DNA from: Deltaproteobacteria bacterium
GTDB taxonomy: Bacteria > Desulfobacterota > Desulfobulbia > Desulfobulbales > VMSU01
Direction of reading: 5' to 3'
Assembly: GCA_024274995.1 (NCBI GenBank)
Contig: JAJSAA010000136.1
Coordinates: 1 to 6,020, forward strand
Length of the DNA: 6,020 nt
Shown here: positions 1 to 5,439 of the stretch, one piece after another
How the letters are laid out: every line of letters starts with the position of its first letter
Position numbering within the stretch: position 1 is the stretch's first letter
Made by a program: the position numbers and the translations under genes
Notes under the pieces: model-generated
What the model saw: only the letters and a program-made list of their open reading frames with translations
What the model was told of the DNA's origin: nothing
The model's database searches: none

Positions 1-609
1 CTGTCCACGGCAGCGGGGCAGAAGTTTACCTTCTTCCTTGGTACGGCTCCGAGTTCCAAGTCAGTTCATCTCCGCCGTGAGGGTGATGATAATATATATC
101 AGGTCAGCGGTCTCTCCACCTGGCAGTTAGGGGTGGATAATCCCTCCTGGTGGCAGACGAAATATGTTGATATAAAACCGGAGGATTTAACAGCCCTGAG
201 CTTAAAGGGTAAGGAAAATATCGAGTTAAGTCGTGCTGGGAAGAAGGCCTGGCAGGCAGCCGGGGCCGGGGCTGGGCAGGTGGTGAATAAGCCGCGTTTG
301 AATAGATTGATTTCTACTGTTTGCGCCCTGGATATTACCAGTTATCAGGCGGCTGATTTTAAGCCGTCGGGCAAGGCCGTGGCAGTTATAACTTATAAGC
401 TCGGCGCTAAATCTAAAACTGTAGAGCTTAAAATCTGGCCGCCGAATGTCAAGACCAGCGACCAGGTAATCAAGAGTTCAGATAGCAACTTTTATGCCCG
501 TCTGCCGTCTTATATTCTGAAAGATACCTTGGGGCTTACCAGTTCCGATCTCCTGCAGAATAAAAAGCAAAAGCCGGTCGCGGTTGCTGCCCCTGAAAAG
601 AAACCTTGA
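1..609 (+). CDS. DUF4340-type protein, C-terminal part (5' end outside window)
   Basis: The frame is open from base 1, so the gene starts before the window; the in-frame GTG at 133 is internal. 202 residues are visible. The layout fits the repeated DUF4340 unit: a strand-rich stretch (FFLGTAPSSKSVHLRR), then W-Q-L-G and 'YVDIKPEDLTALSL', then a basic/Trp segment (SRAGKKAWQ), then 'LNRLISTVCALDITSYQAADF'. A second strand-rich block follows, and the protein ends in a Lys/Pro/Ala-rich tail (VAVAAPEKKP). In known genomes DUF4340 proteins usually sit beside a gliding-type ABC transporter ATPase/permease pair and are anchored in the membrane by an N-terminal helix; neither is visible here. The biochemical role of the family is unknown. 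The family call rests on remembered pattern. The gene appears to be the last of its transcription unit, since no gene follows on the same strand before tRNA-Asn. Confidence 0.72.
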   Translation: MSTAAGQKFTFFLGTAPSSKSVHLRREGDDNIYQVSGLSTWQLGVDNPSWWQTKYVDIKPEDLTALSLKGKENIELSRAGKKAWQAAGAGAGQVVNKPRLNRLISTVCALDITSYQAADFKPSGKAVAVITYKLGAKSKTVELKIWPPNVKTSDQVIKSSDSNFYARLPSYILKDTLGLTSSDLLQNKKQKPVAVAAPEKKP

Positions 610-612
610 GCA

Positions 613-632
613 GGCAGTTTTTGTCAACTGCC
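613..632 (+). terminator. Hairpin just after the DUF4340 stop codon, possible weak terminator
   Basis: GGCAGTT and AACTGCC form a perfect 7-bp stem with a 6-base loop (TTTGTC), starting three bases after the TGA stop. No T-tract follows (next bases are CTCATTTGAG, itself a 4-bp stem). It could be a factor-assisted terminator or an mRNA 3'-end stabiliser rather than a classic intrinsic terminator. Confidence 0.35.
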
Positions 633-774
633 CTCATTTGAGTGAAGTCAATCACAAATCCTTTTAGGCAAGAACCATTCCAGGGAGGAATGAAAAACTT
701 TTTGTATTTTTGTAACCGCTCATAAGAGCGGAGACCGCGAATCACGCTGTTAGGAACATTCTCATTCAGTGGTA
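633..774. other. Non-coding stretch with no recognised gene
   Basis: No convincing gene is seen. A minus-strand frame stays open from about 808 leftward into the DUF4340 gene (ending at 536), but its translation matches no family I recognise and it overlaps a real gene on the other strand. A perfect 6-bp hairpin, CCGCTC-ATAA-GAGCGG, lies at 716-731 with no T-tract on either side. The stretch joins the end of the DUF4340 unit to the broken end of a TIGR04255 remnant, so it may hold a deletion or insertion junction. Confidence 0.4.
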
Positions 775-982
775 TTAAAGGCGTGATGTGTGAAAGCTGG
801 GGTCATTTTTTCTTATTTCTTCAGGGATTGTAGTCATGGGAAGTTTTATAAAATCGGCATATTTCGATTTCACTTGAGTAAATAACATACCCAATATTGC
901 ATCAGGTGGGACAGCGCTTTCGTAGCGTAGTTCTACAACTGCATCAATAAGGATCAGGGATTATTTTTGTTGGCCGCTTCAT
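775..982 (-). pseudogene. TIGR04255-family gene remnant, frameshifted and 3'-truncated
   Basis: Read on the minus strand, an ATG at 982 begins 'MKRPTKIIPDP', then hits a stop. One frame over, the sequence continues as 'LIDAVVELRYESAVPPDA', 'ILGMLFTQVKSKYADFIKLP' and 'MTTIPEEIRKNDPSF'. Together this is the typical N-terminus of TIGR04255 proteins: a Pro-rich start, I-x-x-A-V-x-E-[IL]-R-[FY]-E, then P-x-x-A-[IVF]-[LF]-G, then IPEEIRxxDP. Removing one T near 949-950 restores a single frame reading 'IIPDPIIDAVVELR'. After residues matching about 65 positions the similarity ends, with a TAA at 775-777; family members I recall are roughly 240-270 residues. The gene is therefore dead twice over: a +1 frameshift near its start and loss of about three quarters of its 3' part. 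The family function is uncharacterised, though members occur often in accessory regions. It lies downstream of and co-directional with tRNA-Pro. Confidence 0.7.
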
Positions 983-1097
983 AGGTGGTGTGCTTATAGC
1001 GAAGAATCGCATGGGAACCGGCATGAAACCACGCCATAGGACAAACAAAAAAATGTAAGCGCTCCATGAACACCCTGCGGTACGCATACAATATAAA
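983..1097. other. Spacer between the TIGR04255 remnant and tRNA-Pro
   Basis: On the minus strand the frame of the pseudogene start can be extended upstream through tRNA-Pro, but this is chance coding. No clear Shine-Dalgarno is seen before the ATG at 982. A run of seven T (minus strand, 1048-1054) lies downstream of tRNA-Pro, but I find no strong hairpin just before it, so a terminator is not supported. Confidence 0.35.
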
Positions 1098-1175
1098 TGG
1101 TCGGGGCGAGAAGATTCGAACTTCCGACCTCCTGCTCCCAAGGCAGGCGCGCTAACCAGGCTGCGCTACGCCCCG
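1098..1175 (-). tRNA. tRNA-Pro (anticodon UGG), CCA encoded
   Basis: The minus strand folds into a full 78-nt cloverleaf. The acceptor stem CGGGGCG/CGCCCCG is perfect. The D-arm is GCGC-AGCCTGGTTA-GCGC. The anticodon stem CCTGC/GCAGG encloses loop CTTGGGA, giving anticodon TGG at 1140-1138. The variable loop is AGGTC. The T-arm is GGAAG-TTCGAAT-CTTCT with one G-U pair. The discriminator is A and the CCA end is encoded at 1100-1098. UGG reads proline CCA/CCG and, when modified, all CCN codons. It is divergent from tRNA-Asn and so has its own promoter. Confidence 0.97.
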
Positions 1176-1226
1176 ACTTAAAATTCAACAACGTTGTCAC
1201 CAGGACAAAGAAGTCTGTTAAATAGC

Positions 1227-1232
1227 ATTATA
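1227..1232 (-). promoter_or_regulatory. Probable -10 box of the tRNA-Pro promoter
   Basis: The minus strand carries a perfect TATAAT here, about 52 bases upstream of the mature tRNA-Pro 5' end, predicting a leader of about 45 nt. No good -35 hexamer is found at 16-18 bases; the upstream DNA is AT-rich (AAAATTTTAC). A 10-base palindrome, ACAACGTTGT (1187-1196), lies in the predicted leader. Confidence 0.45.
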
Positions 1233-1291
1233 AGACAATTTGCACAAGTAAAATTTTGTCGCCTGCCTGACCATTATTGACTAAAAAGATG

Positions 1292-1320
1292 TTGACGGCC
1301 TGGGGTTGAGTTGCTATATT
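1292..1320 (+). promoter_or_regulatory. Sigma70-type promoter of tRNA-Asn
   Basis: TTGACG (1292-1297) and TATATT (1315-1320) are separated by exactly 17 bases, each one mismatch from consensus. Transcription should start near 1327, about 22 nt before the mature tRNA. The bases just after the -10 box (GTGCCG) are GC-rich, the kind of discriminator known at stable-RNA promoters subject to stringent control; that regulation is an inference. Confidence 0.75.
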
Positions 1321-1348
1321 GTGCCGATAATTTGATTGCCTCTTGTGT

Positions 1349-1424
1349 TCCTCGGTAGCTCAGTTGGTAGAGCAGGTGGCTGTTAACCACCTTGTCGCTG
1401 GTTCGAGCCCGGCCCGGGGAGCCA
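1349..1424 (+). tRNA. tRNA-Asn (anticodon GUU), CCA encoded
   Basis: A full 76-nt cloverleaf. The acceptor stem TCCTCGG/CCGGGGA has one T-G pair. The D-arm is GCTC-AGTTGGTA-GAGC. The anticodon stem GGTGG/CCACC encloses loop CTGTTAA, with anticodon GTT at 1382-1384. The T-arm is GCTGG-TTCGAGC-CCGGC. The end GCCA (1421-1424) is encoded. The promoter lies just upstream and a strong terminator 12 bases downstream, so the gene is a complete single-tRNA transcription unit. Confidence 0.97.
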
Positions 1425-1435
1425 GTTTTATTTAG

Positions 1436-1472
1436 AAGGCCGTGTCTTTATTGATAAGATACGGCCTTTTTT
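1436..1472 (+). terminator. Strong intrinsic terminator of tRNA-Asn, possibly bidirectional
   Basis: A 13-bp stem, AAGGCCGTGTCTT (1436-1448) with AAGATACGGCCTT (1456-1468), contains one G-T pair and encloses a 7-base loop (TATTGAT). Six T follow at 1467-1472. It ends tRNA-Asn transcription. It also lies 26 bases beyond the trpA stop codon on the opposite strand; there the trailing sequence is TTCTAAATAAAA, a poorer T-tract, so termination of the trp transcript is possible but weaker. Confidence 0.9.
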
Positions 1473-1498
1473 GTTGTAAGCACTTGCCAGATAAACTC

Positions 1499-2263
1499 CT
1501 ATCTCAACCCGGCAATAAACGGGCCGACAGCCGCCGCTCCCTGCCGGTCGACGAGCCGGATGGTCTCGCTGCCGATGACAGCAATATCCGCCTTGCCGAT
1601 CAGGGCCTGGACATCATCACGATTGCTTATCCCAAAGCCCACGGCAAGGGGCATATCGGTGCTGGCCCGGCATTGGGCGATATAATTATTAAACTCTTCA
1701 TTAAAGGTGGTTTGAGTACCTGTTACCCCCCGTCGGGCCACGCAGTAGATAAATCCGCCCGCGGCCTCCGCCAGAAAACGCATCCGTTCCGGGGTGCTGG
1801 TGGGGGCGAATATCTGAATGGGAGCCAGATCGTACTGCCGGGCATATTTAAGATAATCCGCCCCCTCCTCCGGCGGCAGATCGGGGACGATAAAGCCCTG
1901 GATACCGGCCTCTACCGCCCGCTGGCAGAAGGCTTCTATGCCGTATTTAAAGAGAATATTATAATAGGTCATGAACAGAAAAGGGATGGCGTGCGTCTCG
2001 GTCATCTGCCGGGCAAAATTGAGACAATCAGCCAGCCGCGTACCGTCCAGCAGGGAATCCTGATTGGCCTTGATAATCACCGGGCCGTCGGCCATTGGTT
2101 CCGAAAAGGGGATCTGCATCTCAATGAGATCAACTCCGTTGGCCACCATTTGAGCGATAACTTTTTTATTGGTCTCAAAAGACGGATAACCCAACACGAT
2201 ATGGGTCATCAACAGGATATCCTTTCCAGAGGAGGCCTGGGCTATTTCAGCGCTCAGCTTCAT
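1499..2263 (-). CDS. trpA: Tryptophan synthase alpha subunit
   Basis: TrpA cleaves indole-3-glycerol phosphate to indole and glyceraldehyde-3-phosphate in the cytoplasm, and passes indole through a tunnel to TrpB. The 254-residue protein (268 in E. coli) is a complete TIM barrel. The catalytic acid Glu48 lies in 'DLIEMQIPF' and Asp59 in 'SEPMADGP' (E. coli Glu49 and Asp60). 'YYNILFKYG' is at 100-108. The mobile loop-6 motif 'RRGVTG' is at 177-182. The phosphate-binding loops are 'GFGIS' (209-213) and 'GS' (231-232). Residue 55 is Glu where E. coli has Asp56. The ATG at 2263 is preceded by AAGGGG with a 7-base spacer inside the end of trpB. It overlaps trpB by 17 bases, so translation is probably coupled and the subunits made in matched amounts. 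The stop is TAG at 1501-1499. Confidence 0.96.
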   Translation of the reverse strand: MKLSAEIAQASSGKDILLMTHIVLGYPSFETNKKVIAQMVANGVDLIEMQIPFSEPMADGPVIIKANQDSLLDGTRLADCLNFARQMTETHAIPFLFMTYYNILFKYGIEAFCQRAVEAGIQGFIVPDLPPEEGADYLKYARQYDLAPIQIFAPTSTPERMRFLAEAAGGFIYCVARRGVTGTQTTFNEEFNNYIAQCRASTDMPLAVGFGISNRDDVQALIGKADIAVIGSETIRLVDRQGAAAVGPFIAGLR

Positions 2264-3485
2264 ATTCTTTCCCCTTGTTGATTATAAATTGCTGCCAGGA
2301 TGGATCTTTAAAGGCGTTGGCGATGGTGAAGATATCTTTATCACCCCGGCCTGACATATTGATGATAACGGCCTCGTCCGGGCTCATATCACCGGCCTCC
2401 TTAAAGGCCTGTACAAAGGCGTGGCTTGATTCCAGGGCTGGAATGATTCCCTCATTGGTCATGGTAAGCTCCAGGGCAGCCATGACCTCCCGATCGGTGG
2501 CCGAGGCAAAACGTACCCGGCCCTGTTCCCAGAGATCGGTAAGAATTGGTGAAACCCCGACATAATCCAGCCCGGCGGCTACGGAATGGGTGGTACGCAT
2601 CTGACCATCATCATCCTGCAGAAACATGGTCTTATAGCCCTGGGCCACTCCGGGACTGCCATCCCGGCTGGCCAGACGAGCGGCGTGGCGGCCGCTTGCC
2701 AGCCCCTCACCGCCAGCCTCAACCCCCACAAGTTCTACTTCGGGCAGATCGAGAAAGCCCTGAAACACCCCCATGGCATTGGAGCCGCCGCCCACACAGG
2801 CATAGACTCTGGCCGGCGGCCTGCCGAATTGCCGTTCAATCTGTTCTCTGGCCTCTAAACCGATAATGGACTGGAACCAGGTCACCATCTCTGGAAAGGG
2901 GTGGGGGCCGCAGGCCGTGCCAAGACAATAATGGGTGTTGTCCATATTGGTTACCCAATCCCGGAAGGCGGCGTTAATGGCATCCTTCAAGGTCTTGGAA
3001 CCGGTGGTAACCGGTATCACCTCGGCCCCTAATTTCTCCATCCAGAAGACATTGGGGCGCTGACGCATAACGTCCTCTTCGCCCATGTAAATGGTACATT
3101 TAAAGCCGAATTTGGCGGCCATGGTGGCGGTTGCCACCCCATGCTGCCCGGCCCCAGTTTCGGCAATAACCCGGCCCTTCCCCATACGTTTGACCAGCAG
3201 GCCCTGGCCCATGACATTATTGGCCTTATGAGCCCCGGTATGATTTAGATCTTCCCGCTTGATAAATATGCGGGCGCCGCCGAAATGACGGGAGAGATTA
3301 TCCGCCGCTGTCAGGGGGGTGGGGCGGCAGGAGTAAGTAGCCATGAGATCAGTATATTCCTGCCAGAAGGCGGGATCTTTACGGGCCTTGCTATAGAAGT
3401 CCTTTAACTGCCGGAAGGTCTCATGCAGAACTTCAGGAATAAAGGCCCCGCCCCATTGTCCATAATAGCCGTTTAGATTTTTCAT
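2247..3485 (-). CDS. trpB: Tryptophan synthase beta subunit
   Basis: TrpB is the PLP enzyme that joins indole to L-serine to give tryptophan, working as an alpha2-beta2 complex with TrpA. From the ATG at 3485 it is 412 residues and the numbering nearly equals that of Salmonella TrpB. The PLP lysine is Lys87 in 'HTGAHKANN'. The catalytic Glu109 is in 'ETGAGQHG'. Lys167, the alpha-contact residue, is in 'TLKDA'. The PLP phosphate loop is 'GGGSNA' (232-237). 'AGLD' carries Asp307. 'EGIIPALESSHA' is near 345-356. 'NMSGRGDKD' carries Ser378, which contacts the PLP ring nitrogen. This is the ordinary TrpB1 type. A TTG at 3491 is also in frame and would add two residues; the ATG fits family length better. 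Neither start has a clear Shine-Dalgarno. The 3' end overlaps trpA by 17 bases. All key residues are present. Confidence 0.96.
   Translation of the reverse strand: MKNLNGYYGQWGGAFIPEVLHETFRQLKDFYSKARKDPAFWQEYTDLMATYSCRPTPLTAADNLSRHFGGARIFIKREDLNHTGAHKANNVMGQGLLVKRMGKGRVIAETGAGQHGVATATMAAKFGFKCTIYMGEEDVMRQRPNVFWMEKLGAEVIPVTTGSKTLKDAINAAFRDWVTNMDNTHYCLGTACGPHPFPEMVTWFQSIIGLEAREQIERQFGRPPARVYACVGGGSNAMGVFQGFLDLPEVELVGVEAGGEGLASGRHAARLASRDGSPGVAQGYKTMFLQDDDGQMRTTHSVAAGLDYVGVSPILTDLWEQGRVRFASATDREVMAALELTMTNEGIIPALESSHAFVQAFKEAGDMSPDEAVIINMSGRGDKDIFTIANAFKDPSWQQFIINKGKEYEAER
2271..2276 (-). promoter_or_regulatory. Ribosome binding site of trpA, inside trpB
   Basis: AAGGGG on the minus strand, 7 bases before the trpA ATG at 2263-2261, lies within the last codons of trpB. 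It fixes the trpA start and supports translational coupling. It is the only clear Shine-Dalgarno in this three-gene cluster. Confidence 0.75.
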
Positions 3486-3554
3486 TGTCAATTTAAGGTT
3501 TAAGGTATAATTCTTGTAATTCCGGTGTGTTGCAGCTTTTAGATATCCCTGTTC
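3486..3554 (-). promoter_or_regulatory. Spacer before trpB with a tandem 7-base repeat
   Basis: The 69 bases between the upstream gene and trpB hold a tight hairpin, CCCT-AAGAAC-AGGG (3560-3547), which overlaps the upstream stop codon and has no T-tract. Two adjacent copies of CCTTAAA (3505-3492) sit where a Shine-Dalgarno would be expected. I see no Trp-codon leader peptide or attenuator. An AT-rich AATTATACC on the minus strand could be part of a weak promoter, but no matching -35 is convincing. Read-through from the upstream gene is more likely. Confidence 0.35.
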
Positions 3555-5141
3555 TTAGGGTTTAGATCTACAGGCCTGGGCAAAATCCTCCGGGTAATGG
3601 CCGTTTATCCAGCGGAGCTGGGCCTCGCTGAAGGCCCCTGGTGCCTGGGGAAGTTTGGGTAGAAATGGATAGAGCAGGCGCTGACCGCTTTCACCGCTGC
3701 TTAGGCGTTTGCTATACTCAATGACGGTGATCATCTTGGCGCCCATCCTGGTCAAAATCCGCATGGCGGTTAAAATCGCCGTATCAATCGACTCCCGCAG
3801 GTCTTGATTCGCCTCGACGATATTGCCGACCTGGGTCACGGGCATGAGCTGTAATTCCCATTGTGAGGTCTGGGCCTTTGGAACAAAAAGGATTACCCTG
3901 TCGTCCTCATAAACAAGGAGGGAATTGTCAAGTTCCGGGCGGCCATCCAGGCGGCGGTTTCGGCGGATAGCCTGATAATAGTCATCGAAAAATGAGCTGC
4001 CATAGGCCGCCTGATAGCGGCCCATAAACTCGGCAACAAGATCGCCGCAGCCATAGGGCCGCAGGGCCGGGCCGCCCACCGTCTCCATCTCGCCGGCCAA
4101 CATGGAGAATTGTTGGTGGATCATCTGATGCGAGGCGTGGAGGCGGTAATTGTCAGAGGCGCAGCCATAGCCGTAATTCCAGCCCCAGATGGTGGCATCC
4201 AGAGCGGGTACGGCGCCCTCCCGCAGCCGCTGCTGAATCCTTTGGCGCAAGGTCTCCAGCTCCGCCGCCGTCAGGGGCTGCCGGTTTTTGACCTCAGGTA
4301 TCCCTAATTCGGCGCTCAAACGGACATAGCTCCGTTGATAATATATATGCCGCAGGGCGCGAATATCCTCCCGGCTTAAGTCTTTGATATGATAGCGGAT
4401 GGCATCATTGGCCATATTGGCGGCGTAATGGCCGCCGGCAATATAGCTGTTTCGGCGCAGATATTCAAAGACATGGCTGCCATCTGTTACCTCACCGACA
4501 ATCTCACTCCCGCCCTGGGCTCCCGGTCGCAGCACCATGACTTCCTTGTAGGCATCGGGCAGATAATAATTGTTGACCAAAATCTTAAAGAGATCATGAT
4601 GGTGAATGATGGCCTGGCTGCCGTCATCCCGGCGGCGGTATTGCAGCCCCAGAGGCTGACCATCGGCGGCAAAAACAAAAGCGCAGCAGAGGCGGGCCAG
4701 AACAGTCAAATCCCGTTCATCAGTGGAATTGGCGGCGAGGCTTAAAAGCACCGGCGGCGGCAGTTCCTTGAAGATGTCTTCCCGGCTGCCGTCCCGGCCC
4801 CATTTATCAAGAAATTTACTCATGGATGCCGCCGGCGCTTCCGGCAGTTTTATAGCTTTGGGATCGGCGGCTGTATTCTCGGCCCAGGAGCGGCTTATAT
4901 AGGTTCTGCCTCGGAAGGGCAGGGGGTTGGGGATTTCATAAATCCAGTCGGCTTCGTCAACTGCCACCTCGGCGGCGGGGAAATTTCTTTCGTTATAAAG
5001 GCTGCCATCCCCTTCAATCCGGCCCAGGGCTTGAATGCAATCCTGCCGGCGCAGATTAGCGACACGGTAGGAGGGCTTGTGGATACCGTAACGGAAACCC
5101 TGCGGTGTAACACAGGTATTGAGATATTTATCATCTTTCAT
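3555..5141 (-). CDS. Uncharacterised 528-residue protein, possible GalT/HIT-like C-terminal half
   Basis: I do not recognise this gene by name. It is long, intact and soluble-looking, with no signal peptide or membrane helix. The N-terminal 130 residues are rich in aromatic and Arg/Asp residues. 'LLSLAANSTDERDLTVLARL' lies at 132-151, an 'IHHHD' cluster at 179-183, and 'YIAGGHYAANMANDAIRYHI' at 233-252. The middle holds 'TIWGWNYGYGCASDNYRLHA' (317-336), running into a His/Gln-rich 'HASHQMIHQQ' (335-344). The segment 'VILFVPKAQTSQWELQLMP' (416-434), followed by a long helix (448-466), resembles the second lobe of galactose-1-phosphate uridylyltransferase and HIT-type proteins (hydrophobic-P...W/F-E-hydrophobic-P). 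The His/Gln motif could then stand for the nucleotide-binding H-x-H-x-Q site, but its spacing is not canonical. The start is ATG at 5141; no Shine-Dalgarno is visible. It is 69 bases upstream of trpB on the same strand, so probably co-transcribed. Coding status is firm; function is not. Confidence 0.9.
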   Translation of the reverse strand: MKDDKYLNTCVTPQGFRYGIHKPSYRVANLRRQDCIQALGRIEGDGSLYNERNFPAAEVAVDEADWIYEIPNPLPFRGRTYISRSWAENTAADPKAIKLPEAPAASMSKFLDKWGRDGSREDIFKELPPPVLLSLAANSTDERDLTVLARLCCAFVFAADGQPLGLQYRRRDDGSQAIIHHHDLFKILVNNYYLPDAYKEVMVLRPGAQGGSEIVGEVTDGSHVFEYLRRNSYIAGGHYAANMANDAIRYHIKDLSREDIRALRHIYYQRSYVRLSAELGIPEVKNRQPLTAAELETLRQRIQQRLREGAVPALDATIWGWNYGYGCASDNYRLHASHQMIHQQFSMLAGEMETVGGPALRPYGCGDLVAEFMGRYQAAYGSSFFDDYYQAIRRNRRLDGRPELDNSLLVYEDDRVILFVPKAQTSQWELQLMPVTQVGNIVEANQDLRESIDTAILTAMRILTRMGAKMITVIEYSKRLSSGESGQRLLYPFLPKLPQAPGAFSEAQLRWINGHYPEDFAQACRSKP

Positions 5142-5296
5142 AACGGAATGAACTTAAAATAAAACCGGCCAAATTTCAAACGAAATTGTAAAAGGGGCCT
5201 CAAACTATGACCTGAAAGATTGGTGACAGCGGCTCCGCAGAGTATAGTAGACCCCCATAAATGAGACAGTATGTTAAGCCCCAAGAAACAACTGCC

Positions 5297-5439
5297 ATGA
5301 GGGATCTATAAAACGAAAAAAATACAGCAATCAACTAAAAACCATTCAATCCATGGAGCAGGAGAGAGACAGGCTTTTTCAGCAGATTGGCAAACTCCAA
5401 GTAGAGCTGGATTGGCTAAAAAAAGACTGGGTATCTACT
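5297..5439 (+). pseudogene. IS3-family OrfA remnant lacking its helix-turn-helix core
   Basis: In the frame of OrfB, the translation reads 'SIKRKKYSNQLKT', like the start of IS3 OrfA proteins (K-R-x-Y-S/T-x-x-x-K). It then passes directly to 'ERDRLFQQIGKLQVELDWLKK', the leucine-zipper end of OrfA. About 55-65 residues that should carry the HTH are missing, an in-frame internal deletion. The only ATG at the expected position (5297) is one frame off and meets a TAA after four codons, so the start is also broken. An A7 run (5418-5424), at the usual place of the programmed frameshift, is followed by G. Here OrfA and OrfB read in one frame (LKKDWVSTMSIAEK), unlike the normal -1 arrangement. Confidence 0.68.

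Noticed and set aside
133..135. GTG at 133 as the start of the DUF4340 gene
   Set aside because: The same frame is open to base 1 and the upstream residues fit the domain, so the start lies outside the window.
716..731. CCGCTC-ATAA-GAGCGG hairpin as a terminator
   Set aside because: No T-tract follows on either strand; it is noted only as a hairpin.
1098..1175. tRNA-Pro as an attachment site with a duplicated 3' end
   Set aside because: I looked for a second copy of the tRNA 3' segment around TTCGAA and found none in the window, and no integrase gene is present.
944..1200. Minus-strand frames running through tRNA-Pro
   Set aside because: They pass through a perfect tRNA gene. Only the last part (from 982) has protein-family signal, and it is reported as the TIGR04255 remnant.
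1442..2281. Long + strand frame of 279 codons opposite trpA
   Set aside because: It begins inside the tRNA-Asn terminator and mirrors trpA, whose catalytic motifs are all intact on the minus strand. The product matches no family.
2275..2866. Three overlapping + strand frames opposite trpB
   Set aside because: They are shadows of trpB codon structure, with no motif and no ribosome binding site.
3486..3560. trp attenuator or leader peptide before trpB
   Set aside because: No run of Trp codons in a short frame, no alternative hairpin pair and no T-tract.
4110..4745. Two + strand frames opposite the 528-residue gene
   Set aside because: They mirror a long intact minus-strand gene; hydrophobic low-complexity translations are typical of antisense reading.
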